A stretch of DNA of 64,000 nucleotides from Toxoplasma gondii ME49 (taxonomy: Eukaryota; Apicomplexa; Conoidasida; Eucoccidiorida; Sarcocystidae): NCBI RefSeq assembly GCF_000006565.2, contig NC_031479.1:1240001-1304000 (forward strand). The letters are read 5' to 3'. Shown piece by piece: positions 11,584 to 23,308 of this stretch. Made by a program: the position numbers and the translations under genes. Numbering within the stretch: position 1 is the first letter of the stretch; every line of letters begins with the position of its first letter. The notes beneath the pieces are model-generated. The model did no database searches and was not told the DNA's origin. It saw nothing but the letters and a program-made list of their open reading frames with translations.

Positions 11584-13531
11584 AAATCTGCGGCGCGGGA
11601 GAAGAGACCAACCAGTTCAACACTCCTGGTCGAGCAGGCCGTCCAGGTGCCTGTGGACGTCTGCGAAAACCGCCTTCTTCCTCAGGACAACGTACATGCA
11701 TCACCACTTCGCTTGTCTCCATGAAATTATATATATATATATGTGTGTATGTATATCGAGCGAACTGAAGAGAGAAACAAGCTGCAAATTGTTTACATGG
11801 GGATGTGTGTGTTTCCTTGTTTTGGACACAGTTTCTACTTGAAGGCAGGTTTGTGGGCGGCTGTGTTTATCGTCTTGGGTGTGAGGAACGCTTCGCAAGA
11901 GTCCGAGAGTGGTGCCGGGGGCGCCGGGATTATCGCGGAGTCTCTGCGTGCATGCGGCAATCGCCGTCGATCTCTTTGGACCCTGAGGAGTCGTGATACC
12001 GGATTTGGGCGTCGTGGAAGCATCCAGAGAAACTCCTCAGTTGCTTCCTGACGCGAGCTTTCTCTCCACGTTTCAGAACTAAAGCATAAAAGGAGAACAC
12101 TGAAACTCAAAGCGAATTCTCACCACGAGTGCAGGCAAGGAGGTTGACGAGCTTCCACTGCAGCAGCGCTATGCGAACGTGAAGAGAAACCTGTGCTGTA
12201 CTTCGAATCTCGACCTGGCGAGTCGGGGAGCGCTTCCCCTCCCCTTCTTCGGGTGTTTGCTGGCGAAGGCTGAGCGCGGGCGGCACACGCGAACCGAAGA
12301 GAAGACCAATGAAGAAGCGACTGGTGCTCTCCTTTTATTTCATGTCTCAGAGACACCGACAGCATGGGAACAGAGACGAAGAAAATCTGTTTCTCCGGCT
12401 CAAACGCGACCGACAGAGAACACAAACGCAAAAACGCGATTTTGAAGCTGCTCAAGACCATGAGTCGGTGCCTGGATCGAATCAAGCGTCGTCTAAACGT
12501 CGAACGTGATAGAAGTCGACTTTGATAGGGAGATACGCAGTGCGAGCGAGAGAGACAGACGCGCCCTAGAGCAGTGTCACTATTGGTAGACCGGCAAACA
12601 TCGGGAGCGAGAGAAAGGAACGATAGAGAGATGGTCGGCTTTCAGACTCACTGGGTCGGCTAGAAAGACAGAGACAACAGAAACGAGAGAGCGCTGGGCT
12701 GCAGAGCCGTATACCACAGAGGGGTGCAAAAGGTGAGACGAGACAGGAGAGGAGATCCTTGAATAGTGCACTTATTATATGGTGGTTGAACTCCTTTGTG
12801 TTATTCGTGGATTGATGTGACTTCGTCGCCGTCTTCCCCGTAGGAGGGAAGCCTTCGACAACAGAGACGCCGCTGTGTTCTTTGAAATCAAGATCGGAAG
12901 TTTTCTCACCACGACAACACAAAGGAACAGAGAAGCCAAGAGACGGAGCCGCGAAAGAACGGCCTCGAAGGAACTGACCGCAACGCCTCCACACACCGCA
13001 TGGCCCGTGCAGACGAAACGCGACAGCATATGCGCGCATCTCTGGGGTCTCTCGCCAGTCCAGATCCACGGACTCTCTTGCGAGTAAATCGCCTCTTGGA
13101 GAACGCGCGTTTCAGGCCTGGAGAGGCGAAACGCAGAACTTGGGTGAGCAAGAATCACAGCACTACCCACTCATCAGAGCGCCCCGAGAACTTGGAGACT
13201 CCAGAGTGGAAGAAGTGATACAATTTGCTAACGCGCGACACTGCCTTCGTTCGTTTCCACGCATGTCTCAAGGTTCTGGGTCCAATCCCTCGAAGAGATG
13301 AAACAAACGCGACAAGCCGCTCGCAAAACTTAGAACGAGGAAAGAGGAGGTGTCTCCACCGCCGATCCTCTCTCTCTCTCCCAGCACAGCACCGTCGCAC
13401 ACACTCTGTGATGTTAACTGAGCGCCATCGGCAGACGCCAAGACAGTCTCGCCCTCCACAGCTGTGCATGCCGATCCCTCCATCGCTTCCGTTTTCTTCT
13501 CTTCTTCTCTTTTTCTTCACTTTGTCGGCCT
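11584..13531. other. convergent intergenic region (3' flanks of two genes)
   Basis: Lies between the stop of the + strand gene at 11583 and the stop of the - strand WD40 gene at 13532, so it should hold both 3' UTRs. It contains a short TA repeat at about 11728-11757, and open frames of 60-170 codons on both strands (for example - strand 12566-13069) that have no splice context, no recognisable motif and overlap each other. I see no gene here. Confidence 0.6.
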
Positions 13532-14980
13532 TCACGCAGCGTCGCGACTCGCACCGGGTCGCGCGCCTTCGAGGACGTCTACCGCCCAGAGTTTTCCGAG
13601 GCCGTCTTCTCCGGCGCTGAGAATTGGCCACAGCCTCAGGCCTTCGGCGCCTCTGCAGGCGTCCTCACTCTCGCCTTTCGCTGCATGCGGCTCGAGCGCC
13701 AGCAGCTCCATGACTGCTCCCGTCTCGTGTGCCGCCCAGACGCCCACAGCCTCGCCCTGCCGCAGGTCGACGAGCAGAACGTTTCCGTTGGTCGTTCCGG
13801 CAGCGACGATGGGGAGTCCTCCCGGATGCAGACAGAGTCGCGTCACCCCTTCGTCCTTCCCAAACAGCTGGTCGTCTGTCCGTTCCTGCCGCCCTGGGTC
13901 TTCGCTCGCGTCGTGCTCGTAGGTCTGGGCCGGCTTCGAGAGAGGAGGCGAGACGGACGAGGACGAGCGCGAAGCGAAGGACGCAACTGAGAGCGCAGAG
14001 AGAGAAAGGGCAGCGCGAACGTTCCGCTGCGCGATGTTCCAGACGAGAAGGTCTCCGTCGAGACCTGCCGTGAGAAGACATCCCTGGGCCAGTTGGCCCT
14101 GCCAAGCGGCGCGGACCGCAGCGGCAGTCAGGATGGCCTCTCGCGCGTTTGTCTCAGGTTTCTCGCCGTCGAGTCCGCGCTCCAATCGCGTCGCGAAGAA
14201 CGCGACGGCGAGAGCCTCCTCTGGGTCGGTCTCCCGTGTCTCGGCCTCTGGCGGGAGAAACTCGACAGCTTCAACGGAGCTGGTGTGTGCGGCCGAGACG
14301 AACACCGCTTTTCCTGTCTTCTCGTTGAAGAGGAAGATCCAGCCGTCTTCAAATCCGACACAGACGAGGCCCTCGAGGCCTGAACCGAAACCTCCGTCGC
14401 CCTGCGCCTTCTCTGCACTCCTCCCCGCCGTCGGCCTCGCGAACACCCTGAGCGTCGCAACGCCGCGCGGCGTCGCGTTGTCCGCTTCTTCTTCTTCTTT
14501 TTTCGCGCGTCCCGCCTGCCTCCCGGCTCCGAAGCCGACGGTCTGCGGCCGTCGGACGCAGACTCCAGGAGCCTTTGCGAGAGGTTCGAACGCAGGGTGC
14601 AGAAACGCGGAGAGAGCGCGGCCTGTCTTCGCCTCGAAAACGTTCACAGATCCGTCCGCCGCGCCCACAATACACGTCTTGCCCTCTGCGCCGAACGCGC
14701 ATGCAGTCAAGGGGGCTCCCGCGACAAACACCGAAAGAGTCACCGGCGCCGGAGCGCGCGATCCGCGTTTCTCGGTGCTGGTGGGGAGCAGCCATACCCA
14801 GGCGGTCTGGTCGGCAGAGACGGCGAGGACTGCGTAGCCTCGCGGATGAAACGCGAGCGCCGTCACATCCGCTGTGGGGCCTTTCAAGTGATGGAGCATT
14901 GACGCCTCGAGCGCCGAAGAAGAGGAAGCAAAAGAAGAAGAAGCAGAAGAACCAGAAGAACCAGAAGAAGAAGAGGAAGC

Positions 14981-15013
<33 letters not shown>

Positions 15014-15766
15014 GGAAGAAGAGGGAGGAGAAGAGGGAGAAGAAGAAGGAGAAGAAGAGGGGATAGAGTAGATGCGAACATCTCCATCGAAGCATCCACA
15101 GGCAAGCAGACGTCCGTCGAGGGAGAAGGCAGTGGCGGAGACGGTGTCCTTGCCTTCGTCAAGAACGGCGACGGGAGCGAGAAGAGCAGGAGACGCAGAC
15201 GCACCCCCCGACAGGCTTCTCGAGAGAGAAGGAACGAGGTAGAGACGACATTTGTCGTCGCAGGAGCCGAGAGCGACGAGACGGTCTGCGCCCAGTCGCA
15301 GTGGAGAGACAGAGCCGGACACGATCGCGTCCTCTGCGCCCTCGCAAACGGCTTGCAGACGGCGCGCGGCCTCATCGAGGAGAAACGGAGAAGACGCAGA
15401 AGCAGAAGGGAGGTCCAAGAACTCGCCTTCCGGTGTTTCGATCACCCAGCGACAGCCTGGAGGGGCGTCAGGAAATCCGGCGTCCTCACCTTCTTCGTCT
15501 TCGTCCATCGATGCATCGTCGTCGTCCATTGACGCGTCGTCGTCGACCTCGCTGGCTGGGACCGCCAGAGCAGCATCAACGCAGTGTTCAGGATCCAGAA
15601 AAGATTCTTCTTCCGGCACGAGGACCACTGAATCCAGAGGAGAAACAGCAGAAGAAGAAGAGGAAGAAGAGGAAGAAGAGGAAGAAGAGGAAGAAGAAGA
15701 AGAGGAAGAAGAAGAGGAAGAAGAAGAAGAGGAAGATGGAAGAAGAAGGGTGTTGGTGTTCGCCAT
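13532..15766 (-). CDS. WD40-repeat protein, AAMP/Sqt1-like
   Basis: Single exon, 744 residues. I chose the ATG at 15766 (gcaaaacgATGGCG context) because the open frame upstream of it has no ATG. The order of parts is a poly-Ser tract, an acidic stretch with DDDASMDEDEEGED, then a beta propeller. Clear blades include KDTVSATAFSLDGRLLACG, TADVTALAFHPRG with WVW, GAADGSVNVF, GFEDGWIFLF, AGLDGDLLVWNI, LCLHPGGLPIVAAG, and a last SAGEDGLGKLW. An acidic N terminus followed by a diverged propeller with few canonical WD pairs is typical of AAMP and yeast Sqt1, the dedicated chaperone of ribosomal protein uL16/Rpl10. That assignment is by pattern and moderate in strength. Two poly-Ser inserts, one at the N terminus and one between two blades, are encoded by GAA/GGA-type repeats on the + strand and are probably disordered loops. 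It is divergently arranged with the calnexin-like gene. Confidence 0.88.
14895..15063. repeat. GAA/GGAAGA repeat encoding a Ser-rich loop
   Basis: Purine-rich trinucleotide repeat on the + strand, read on the - strand as a long Ser run between two WD40 blades. Confidence 0.85.
15640..15742. repeat. GAA/GGAAGA repeat encoding N-terminal poly-Ser
   Basis: Trinucleotide repeat that codes for about 30 consecutive Ser just after the start of the WD40 protein. Confidence 0.85.
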
Positions 15767-17091
15767 CGTTTTGCTAAGAGGTGAGAGCGCTGAAGCGAGT
15801 GCAGACGTCCGGGAGTGGAGAGAGCGGGGAGACCGCGACCTTGGAAGGCAGAAGGAAAGCGAGCACAAAGATACACTCGCTTGAACGCGTCAGACACAGG
15901 AGCGTCGCCCTCTGTTGTTTCGTCGTTTGTCTCCTCTTCGTCTCTCGCCTTTTCGAGTCTCCCGTCTTTCTGGAAGACCGAGGTGCTCTTCTCTCTCGAG
16001 GCGCTGTCGCGCGTCACCCTCCTTCGCGTTCCGGCAGCGACAGCCTCTCCGTCTCTTCTCTCTGAGCTTCTCCAGCCTTTCCTCGAGCGGGGATGCAGAG
16101 GAGAGAAAACGGACGGTGTCTCGCCTTCGTAGGCCGCGGGGGGGCGCGAAGCCAACGCGTGCATGCGAAAGGAAGCTGCGGGAACTGGAACCGTCCCTAC
16201 TGGGGAGTCTGCCGGCAACTTGAAGAGGAAGGCAGGTGGAACAGAAAAAAGACGGAAAATACGGAGAGAAAAAAGATTCTGGGGGGCTGTTTTGCGGGGA
16301 GACGAGACACAAACCGCGCCACAGTGCATGCGCCCTCGAGTTCTGTGTCCCGGGGCTGCTGTCTCCGAGAAAAGAAGACCCGTGCATGCGCATGTTTTGT
16401 GTAACTGTCTTCCGTTCTTGTGATTTTCTGCACTGCGCTTGACCGTTTTCCTTCTCTCCTTCATCTGTTCGTCTCTTCCTCTCGTCTCCTTGTGAACAGC
16501 TTCCATGCAGCTGTACTGAGTTCCAGAGAGTAACTGGAGAGACGCGTCTTTTCTCTACAGAGCAAGTCGCTGGCGCCCAGTGCCAGAGTGCAGTCTTCTC
16601 GTCGGCAAAGCTTTTCTCTCTCGGCTCTCGGAAACTGGTCAAATGTACACGAGGGTCTCGACAGGAGACAAGTTTCTCACGCGTTCCTCTCGGTGTCTGA
16701 ATCGTCTCCTCTCCCTCTCTCCTGAGGCCGCGTTCTCTATCCACCATTTACCTCGGGCGTCTCTTTCTCTCTAGTCCGTCTTCCTCGCATTCCTTCTCTC
16801 CTCGCTCTCATTGTCTTTCTCTTTCTCGGTCTCCTTCTGTCGCTGTTCCATTCTCTTCTTCTCTCTCGCGTTCCTTCTCACCTCTCCTCTTTCTCTTTGC
16901 GTCTCGTTCTCTCTTCTTCTTCCTTCCCCTCTCTCTCTCTTCTTTTCCTGTCATTTCCTGCGTCTATGTGCGTGTAAGGAGTTCTCGGGGGAGATCTGTC
17001 ACCCTACCTCCGCAGCCTTCGTAGAGGAAAGCGCTTCGTTCACTCTGTCTGCCTCGTCCTCTCTGTCTGCCTCGTCCTCTCTGTCTCCGCA
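15767..17091. promoter_or_regulatory. shared divergent promoter region
   Basis: About 1.3 kb between the starts of the - strand WD40 gene and the + strand calnexin-like gene. It has several TGCATGC-type motifs (near 16160, 16326 and 16383), a motif known to be enriched in Toxoplasma promoters, and GAGAGACG near 16538, which fits the WGAGACG promoter element described in this genus. A CT-rich leader occupies about 16740-16970, just before the calnexin-like ATG. Transcription starts cannot be placed from sequence. Confidence 0.5.
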
Positions 17092-18596
17092 ATGTCCGCG
17101 AACAGAACGCCCTGCATGTCGGCAGTGCCCGGCCTCTCCTCGACTTCTGTCTCCTCTCGCCTCTCCTTCTCCATCCTCGCTCTTCTGACCTTCGTCGCTC
17201 TGCACACTCTGCTTCCCGACCTTCCTCGCTCTGCCTTCTCTCGCGCGCCGTCTCCTTCACATGCGCGCTGCTCCGCAGGTCCCCGTTCCCTGGGGTCGGA
17301 GTCTGCGTCCTCTGCCGCTTTGCTTTTCGCGGCTGCGGCGCTTCCAGACTTCAGCGAGGAGGCCAGCTTCTCCCGAGAGCGAGGCGAAGAGGACGACGTC
17401 ATTCAGGACGACCAAGTCGAGGAGCGCGAAGAAGACCTGCTCCTCATGCAGAAGGCCGCGACTGCAGGCGGGCAATCGACCCAGGCGCGGCCTGCGGCGG
17501 ATTTGGAGCCGCAGAGACAGGCCGGCGAGGTCCACGGTCCTGGAGACTCACCCGGAGACAACTCACGTGCGGTCCGGCTTCTCCAGCTGCGCCGAGAGGC
17601 CGCAGAGGTCCTGCAGAGCCGCATCAAGGACGTCTTTGAAACGATGGAGAAACTCGAGTTCGTCGAGCCTGGGAACATCGACGGCATTCTGTTTCAGGAT
17701 ACCTTTCAGGACAACCCACTCGAGAAGGGCGTCTGGGTGCCGAGCGCCGATCCCAAATTCCAAGGTCGGCAGAGCCTCTAGCGCGCCTCGAGCATCTGCA
17801 GTCGCGAGTCTCCACTTAGTTCCACACAGAGACGCAATTCGTCATCCGTCTGTGGTCAGTCTCCCTCTTTCTGCCTCAGCTCAAGTGACGAAGCGCCTCC
17901 GAAGAGGGGGGAGACAGAGACGGCCGAAGAGACGGGGGCGCGCAAGCAAAGGCTTCCCCTTGTTCTCCTCGCTCTCTTGGGCCGCAAACGTAGGTGTATC
18001 TCCGTCTCCTGTCGTTTGAAAAACTCCGGTGGGGGGGGGGCGCGTCCTTCCGTTTCTCGGCTTCGCGAGGTGGACCGCAGCCTGTCTGGCTTCTCTCCAT
18101 TGCCTCCGTCTGTTTCGCAGGACGCTGGTCCGTGGAAACGCGCAGCGCAGCTGTGATTGCTGGCGAGAAGAACCTCGTGATGCAAGACATGGTCAGTCCA
18201 GTTCTCCGTTGCGTCTCCGCTCTCCGGGGATAGACCATCCGCAGTGGCTGTGTCAGAGTTCGCCAGAGACCGTCCAAATCCATGCCCAGCAGGCGAGCCC
18301 TCTCCAAATCGCGCAGGCGTCAACCAGCGTCGGAAACGCTCCGAACAACGCATGCACACCTAGCTAGAAGTCAAGGTCCATATGCTTCTATAATGCATAT
18401 ATATATATATATATATATAATTACTTGCCTAATAGCGATACACATGTATATGCAGGCGTATATATATATATATATATGCATACCTTTCCATATAGATAAT
18501 TACACATCTAGATGTGTGAAAATACGGAGTTATATGTATGTACAGGTATTTTAATTATGCATGTGCGTTTTTATATAATTACATACCTATGCGTAC

Positions 18597-18635
<39 letters not shown>

Positions 18636-19579
18636 TGTAGGAATGCGTGTGTATATGAATGGATATGGTATTGTATAGGAGATCGGCGTCTCGATCAAGA
18701 AAAGTATCGTGACGCAAGTTCTGAAAGGCCCCTTCGGTTTTGGAGTTTTTTGGGGGGAATTTCATTGGATGTCCTTTTCCGGTCTTTGTCTCGATGTCGG
18801 TTCCGGCTTTCTCTCCTTCCTTCTCGTGTACGTCGTATCCATTCTCTTCTCTCTCTCGCGTATCGTCTCTGACTTCTCTGCTTTCTATCCCTCCCGTATG
18901 CTCTCTGTGTTCCGTCGCGCGTTTTCTCCCCAGTCCTCTCTTTCTTCTTTCCTCTCATTCTCCATGTTCGCTTCTCTTTGGTTGGGTCTTTCTTCTTGCT
19001 CTTCACCCGTTTCTCTGGCATCTGCGTCTTTTTTTCTTCTCTGTGTCTTCGCCTCACGGTGCGGGGGTCTGTCTGCTGGACTCTGTCTCGTCTCTTCTTG
19101 TTCGTTGTTCTCAGCGCAAATTCCACGGCGTAGCGCGGCGGCTCTCTCCTCCCATCAAAGACACACTGAAGGAACATTTTGTTTTCCAGTACGAACTCCT
19201 TCAGACCCGGCCGCTAACGTGTGGGGGCGGCTATGTGAAACTTCTGGACTTTCCTGAAGAGCAGTCTCTCAAAAAATTCAATCACTTGACGGACTACCTG
19301 GTCATGTTCGGTCCAGACATCTGCGGCGATTCGAACGTCGTCCATTTCATCTTGAAAGTTTACAATCCAGTGACGAAAGAATGGTACGCCCTTTCCCTCG
19401 CTTCCCCCCCTCGCTTCCCCCCCTCGCTTCCCCCCCTCGCTTCCCCCCCGTCGCCTCCCTCGCGGCTTCCAGATCCTCACATTGCGAGTCCATTCCCCAA
19501 CGCGTCCTGGCCGTCAGCCTTCATATATCGAGAAACAGCACCCCTATGCAACGCATGCAAACATATATACGTACATATA

Positions 19580-19616
<37 letters not shown>

Positions 19617-22600
19617 GTATACATATATTTATATTTATATTCATATGTATATGTTTGTAGAGTTACCTGGATATGCACACACATGCAAATGTGTATCCAT
19701 ATGCACATCTGTGTATAGGCCGCTGTGAGTGCGTAGCTACAGAAGACAGGCAGGTATATTCCTGTATTCACACGTGCATGTGTATATGGAGAGCGAGCAG
19801 AGAAGGGCGAATGCCCTGAGAGATAAAAATGTCTTCAGGGGCACCACAGGCAGCACCAGGGTATTCGCACAGTAGAAGCAACGAGTCATGTAATGACCTC
19901 AACATGCATTTTGTGGGCGTAGAGAGATACGCAGAGGACAACAGGCTGAAGACGTTTAGGCTCCTCATCCGTTCGTATGGGTGGAGAGATCGAGAGACAT
20001 CGACAGATTTCTGGATACTTGTAGATATGCCGGTGAAGGGAGAGAGATACGGAGTTCTTAGGAGATGAGCCTCCAGTGCAGTGCTTTGTTTCAGGACGGA
20101 ACATCGCCTGGATGCACCACCTCGGCTGATCCCGTCTCCACTCTCGAATCTCCTCACTTTGTGGATCAAACCAGATGACACATTCGAGATTCTCATCGAT
20201 GGCAGTGTCGTTCGCCAGGTGCGTTTTGGCTACTCTCTGTCTCTCTTTCTCTCTGTCTCTCTTTCTCTCTGTCTCTCTTTCTCTCTGTCTCTCTTTCTCT
20301 CTGTCGCTGTCTCCTTTTTTCGAACTTCTTCTGTCTCCTTCATCCACTGGCTTTCTCTGCGGGTCTCTCTCCTGTCCTCGTACGATCTTGCTGGTGTCGT
20401 TTTCTCTCTCGCTCTGTCTTTCCTTCTCTCACTGTGTCTACGTCTCACTCTCGCTCTCCCTTCATCTCCGTCGGTTCTTTCGCTGCGTCTCCCGCTGTCG
20501 TCTCGTCGTGTGCCTTTCACTGGTGATTTCCTAGTATGCCTTCTCGCCATGTATCCTTCTTCGCATTTTCTTCTTGTTTTCCTCTCGCTTCTACCTCGTT
20601 TTCTTCTCGTTTTCTTCTCGTTGTCTTCTCTTTTTTATCTCTTTCTCTTCCCTTTCTCTTCTCGTTTTCTTCTTTGTGTCTCGGCTTTGCTCCACTGCTC
20701 GCTGCGTCTGCTCTTCCCTCTTTGCCTCGCCAGGGCTCCTTGCTGAAGGACATGGTGCCGCCTCTCCAACCTGCAAAGACTCTGCTCGTTGGTCACGAGG
20801 CTGAAGCCGATTCAAGAGACGAAGCGGTGCGCGGAAGTCCTTCGCGCGAAAAGCAAGAAACCAGACGCGGAGAAACAGAGAGTCCCTCTCTCGCGCGAGT
20901 CTTGCAGTAGCGATTCGTCACCGGCGAAGACAGCCACTCTGTGGCACGCTTCAAAATGCGTTTTTCGAAGCAGGACCGCCGCAGCTCGCGAGCGCAAAAA
21001 ATAAAGCAGTAAAAAGAAAGGAGATGCGCAAGAGCTGCAACGGGAAGTCGGAAACAGTGAACAAAGGAGAGACGAGTTACGCACCGCTGTGCTAGGGACT
21101 GTTTCTTGAGGAGTGGACGATAAGAAAGGATGAGATACCCCCGTGCGTCGTCGCTCTCACGCGTCTTTCAATAAAATCAAAGATTTCTTCATTTGTCTAG
21201 ACGAGGAACGCAACTCGACGTTCACTCTCCCCCAAAAAAAAACTTGTGACAACTTTGTCTCAGAGAGGGCGCCTGAGGTTGGTGAGCTGTTTGTCTCTTC
21301 TCCAAAAGGCGGCAAAGTGTAGACACGAAAGGAGACGTTTTTATGTTTGTGTCTTTTGGGCAGGAGACGAAGAAGGCTGCAGCTTCCGGCATCCCGAATC
21401 CTGCGTACTTCAAGCTCGAGGTTCGTTTCTTTTTTCACTGGTGACCTCGCCATCTCTCTCGTGTGTGCCAGTCCGCTTCCTTCCTCTCTCCTTCTGTCTC
21501 TGCTTTCCCTGTTCTCGTTCGCTCTCGTCTCTCTTCTCTTGGCGGTTGGAGCTGCTGCTCTCTGGTGATCGTTCGGCCCTGCCGACTCATTTCTCCTCAC
21601 AGATCAAGAGCCACTCAGGCCGCTGTACCTCCACTGTTTTCTGTTTATTCCTTGGGCGGCTTTCACTCCGCAGTCGGTCTTCTGCATGCGCAGTCCTGAA
21701 GTTGTTCATGTTGCGATTAGCACGCACATCGCCTGCGAAACATCAACGCAGTCGCCATGGAGCTCTGGACGGTCGAAGGAGGCACTGCGTTCGACAACTT
21801 GATTTTCGCGAAGTCCATCGACGCTGCTCGCGCCTTCGCCAAGAAGACTTTCGAAGTAAGGACCTCGCGAGTGACGCATCGTCCCGGTCCCTCGGAGACA
21901 CAGGGGTGTTTCAGGAGAAGCCTTCTCTGCCCCTAGAAGAAGGCAGTTTGTATAAACCTAAGACGTCGTTCAGCTTTGTGCGAAGCTCTTAGGGGACGAG
22001 ATCCAAGTGCTGTCGAAAGAACTGGTATTATCTGCGACAGGGAGCGCGTCAATACAAAGAACTTCGAAATGTACCAGTGTCCGCGTCGACCATGTGCCTT
22101 CGACGATTCTCCAATTGGCCTTCAGATGCGTCGTGTGAAAGAGGAAGAGCTGCGCCGTCACCTGGACGCGGTGCATCTGGTCTGGCGAGAAGAGTTCGCG
22201 GAGAAGCAGCGTGCTCTGGATGCTGAATTTGAGGAGGCAGAAGCAAGTAGTTCTCCTTCTGTCCTTGACAGACTGACTGTCGCGCTCCAACAGATGGTGG
22301 AAGCCACTGGACTTTCCCCCTTCTTCCTCGCGGCTCTCGCAGTATCCGTTGTGTGAGTTGACATCTCTCACGAACCTGAAATCTCGTCCTGTGAAGAGAA
22401 CAACATGATTCACACTCTTGCGCGCTTGCTTGATGGCTCTTCTTTGCTGCCAGGGGGTCCGTCTCTCTCCGTCTCCGTTTACGTTTCTTCTGTCTTGTCG
22501 GCACACCGCCGCTGAGGCTTTCTTCTGTCGACAGGTTCTCCTCACTCCTTTTCGAGAGAGATGCTAGTGAGCCTCCTCAGAGACGTCAAGCAGGCGCTCT

Positions 22601-22877
22601 CTTCCTGCGAATGTGCGTTGCAGTCGCGTTCAACTGTCTCCCGGTGTCATCACCTTTCTGCGCGGCCGCGTTTCTGCAGATGTCTCCTGCTCCTCTGCTG
22701 CGGCCGCAAGCGCCGCCGGACGCCTCCGCCGCGAACGCAGAACGAGGAAGAGAAGAAGAAGCGATAATGTCCATACCAATGCGCTGCACTTGCAAAAGCG
22801 ACAAACCACCGCATGCAGTGTGGCGCATGCGGTGGGCGGCAACACACGAGGAACGCAGAAGAGCGTTTCGGGGGTAG
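17092..22877 (+). CDS. calnexin-like ER lectin chaperone lacking most of the P-domain
   Basis: Nine exons with fully consistent phases: 17092-17764, 18121-18191, 19115-19383, 20095-20218, 20734-20826, 21364-21420, 21721-21855, 22126-22352, 22535-22877 (663 residues). A signal peptide (FSILALLTFVALHTLL) starts the protein. The lectin domain has GVWVPSADPKFQGRWSVE, CGGGYVKLL, MFGPDICG, LWIKPDDTFEILIDG and ELWTVEGGTAFDN. The CGGGY and DICG Cys (284 and 318) have calnexin spacing. Tyr288, Lys290, Tyr309, Met312 and Glu340 sit where calnexin has glucose-binding residues Tyr165, Lys167, Tyr186, Met189 and Glu217; Glu443 in ELW is the probable match of Glu426. Between DMVPP (385-389) and IPNPAYF (420-426) only about 30 residues remain instead of the usual 140-residue P-domain hairpin. 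One TM helix (about 537-556) precedes an Arg-rich tail, so it should be a type I ER protein. The extent of the last exon is the least certain part. Confidence 0.92.
18390..18640. repeat. TA microsatellites, intronic
   Basis: Three TA runs (about 18393-18420, 18457-18478 and 18603-18632) in the AT-rich second intron of the calnexin-like gene. Confidence 0.85.
19387..19455. repeat. cctcgcttcccccc tandem repeat next to a splice donor
   Basis: About four copies of a C-rich 14-base unit start within a few bases of the 5' splice site at 19384 of the calnexin-like gene. Confidence 0.85.
19555..19660. repeat. TA microsatellite, intronic
   Basis: TA runs with tgtatac and tttatatt interruptions in the third intron of the calnexin-like gene. 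Confidence 0.9.
20225..20306. repeat. 16-base pyrimidine tandem repeat, intronic
   Basis: Unit tctctttctctctgtc repeated about five times directly after the donor of exon 20095-20218. Confidence 0.9.
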
Positions 22878-23267
22878 ACGCATACTCGAAGCAGCAGCAC
22901 CGAAGCGGCGAACGCGGCTCGCAGGGATTCTCTTCTCCTAACTTCAAGTTTTTCAAACAATTGGGCGTCTGAAATGGCGGGAGCATGCAGCGCTCGACGC
23001 CTGGCGGCGCGACGCGCACAGAAGCATGTAAAGACCATGTCTTTATTCTTAGGAGTCGTTTTTTAGGTGGAGCCCCCCAGCTGCTCGGTCTCTGTCGCGT
23101 TTCTGCTTCCGGATGGTCCCGTCGAAACCCTCGTGTGCTCTTCTGAAGGCGCATCGCCCAGAAAAGTTTTCTGACGGATAAATTCTCACCTACTACATCT
23201 CACACATGAGTTACACATACACAGATGTACTCATACTATGCATATATATATATATATGAATAGTGTG

Positions 23268-23308
<41 letters not shown>

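Noticed and set aside
12566..13069. 167-codon - strand frame
   Set aside because: It lies in the convergent 3' region, overlaps several other open frames, and has no motif or splice context.
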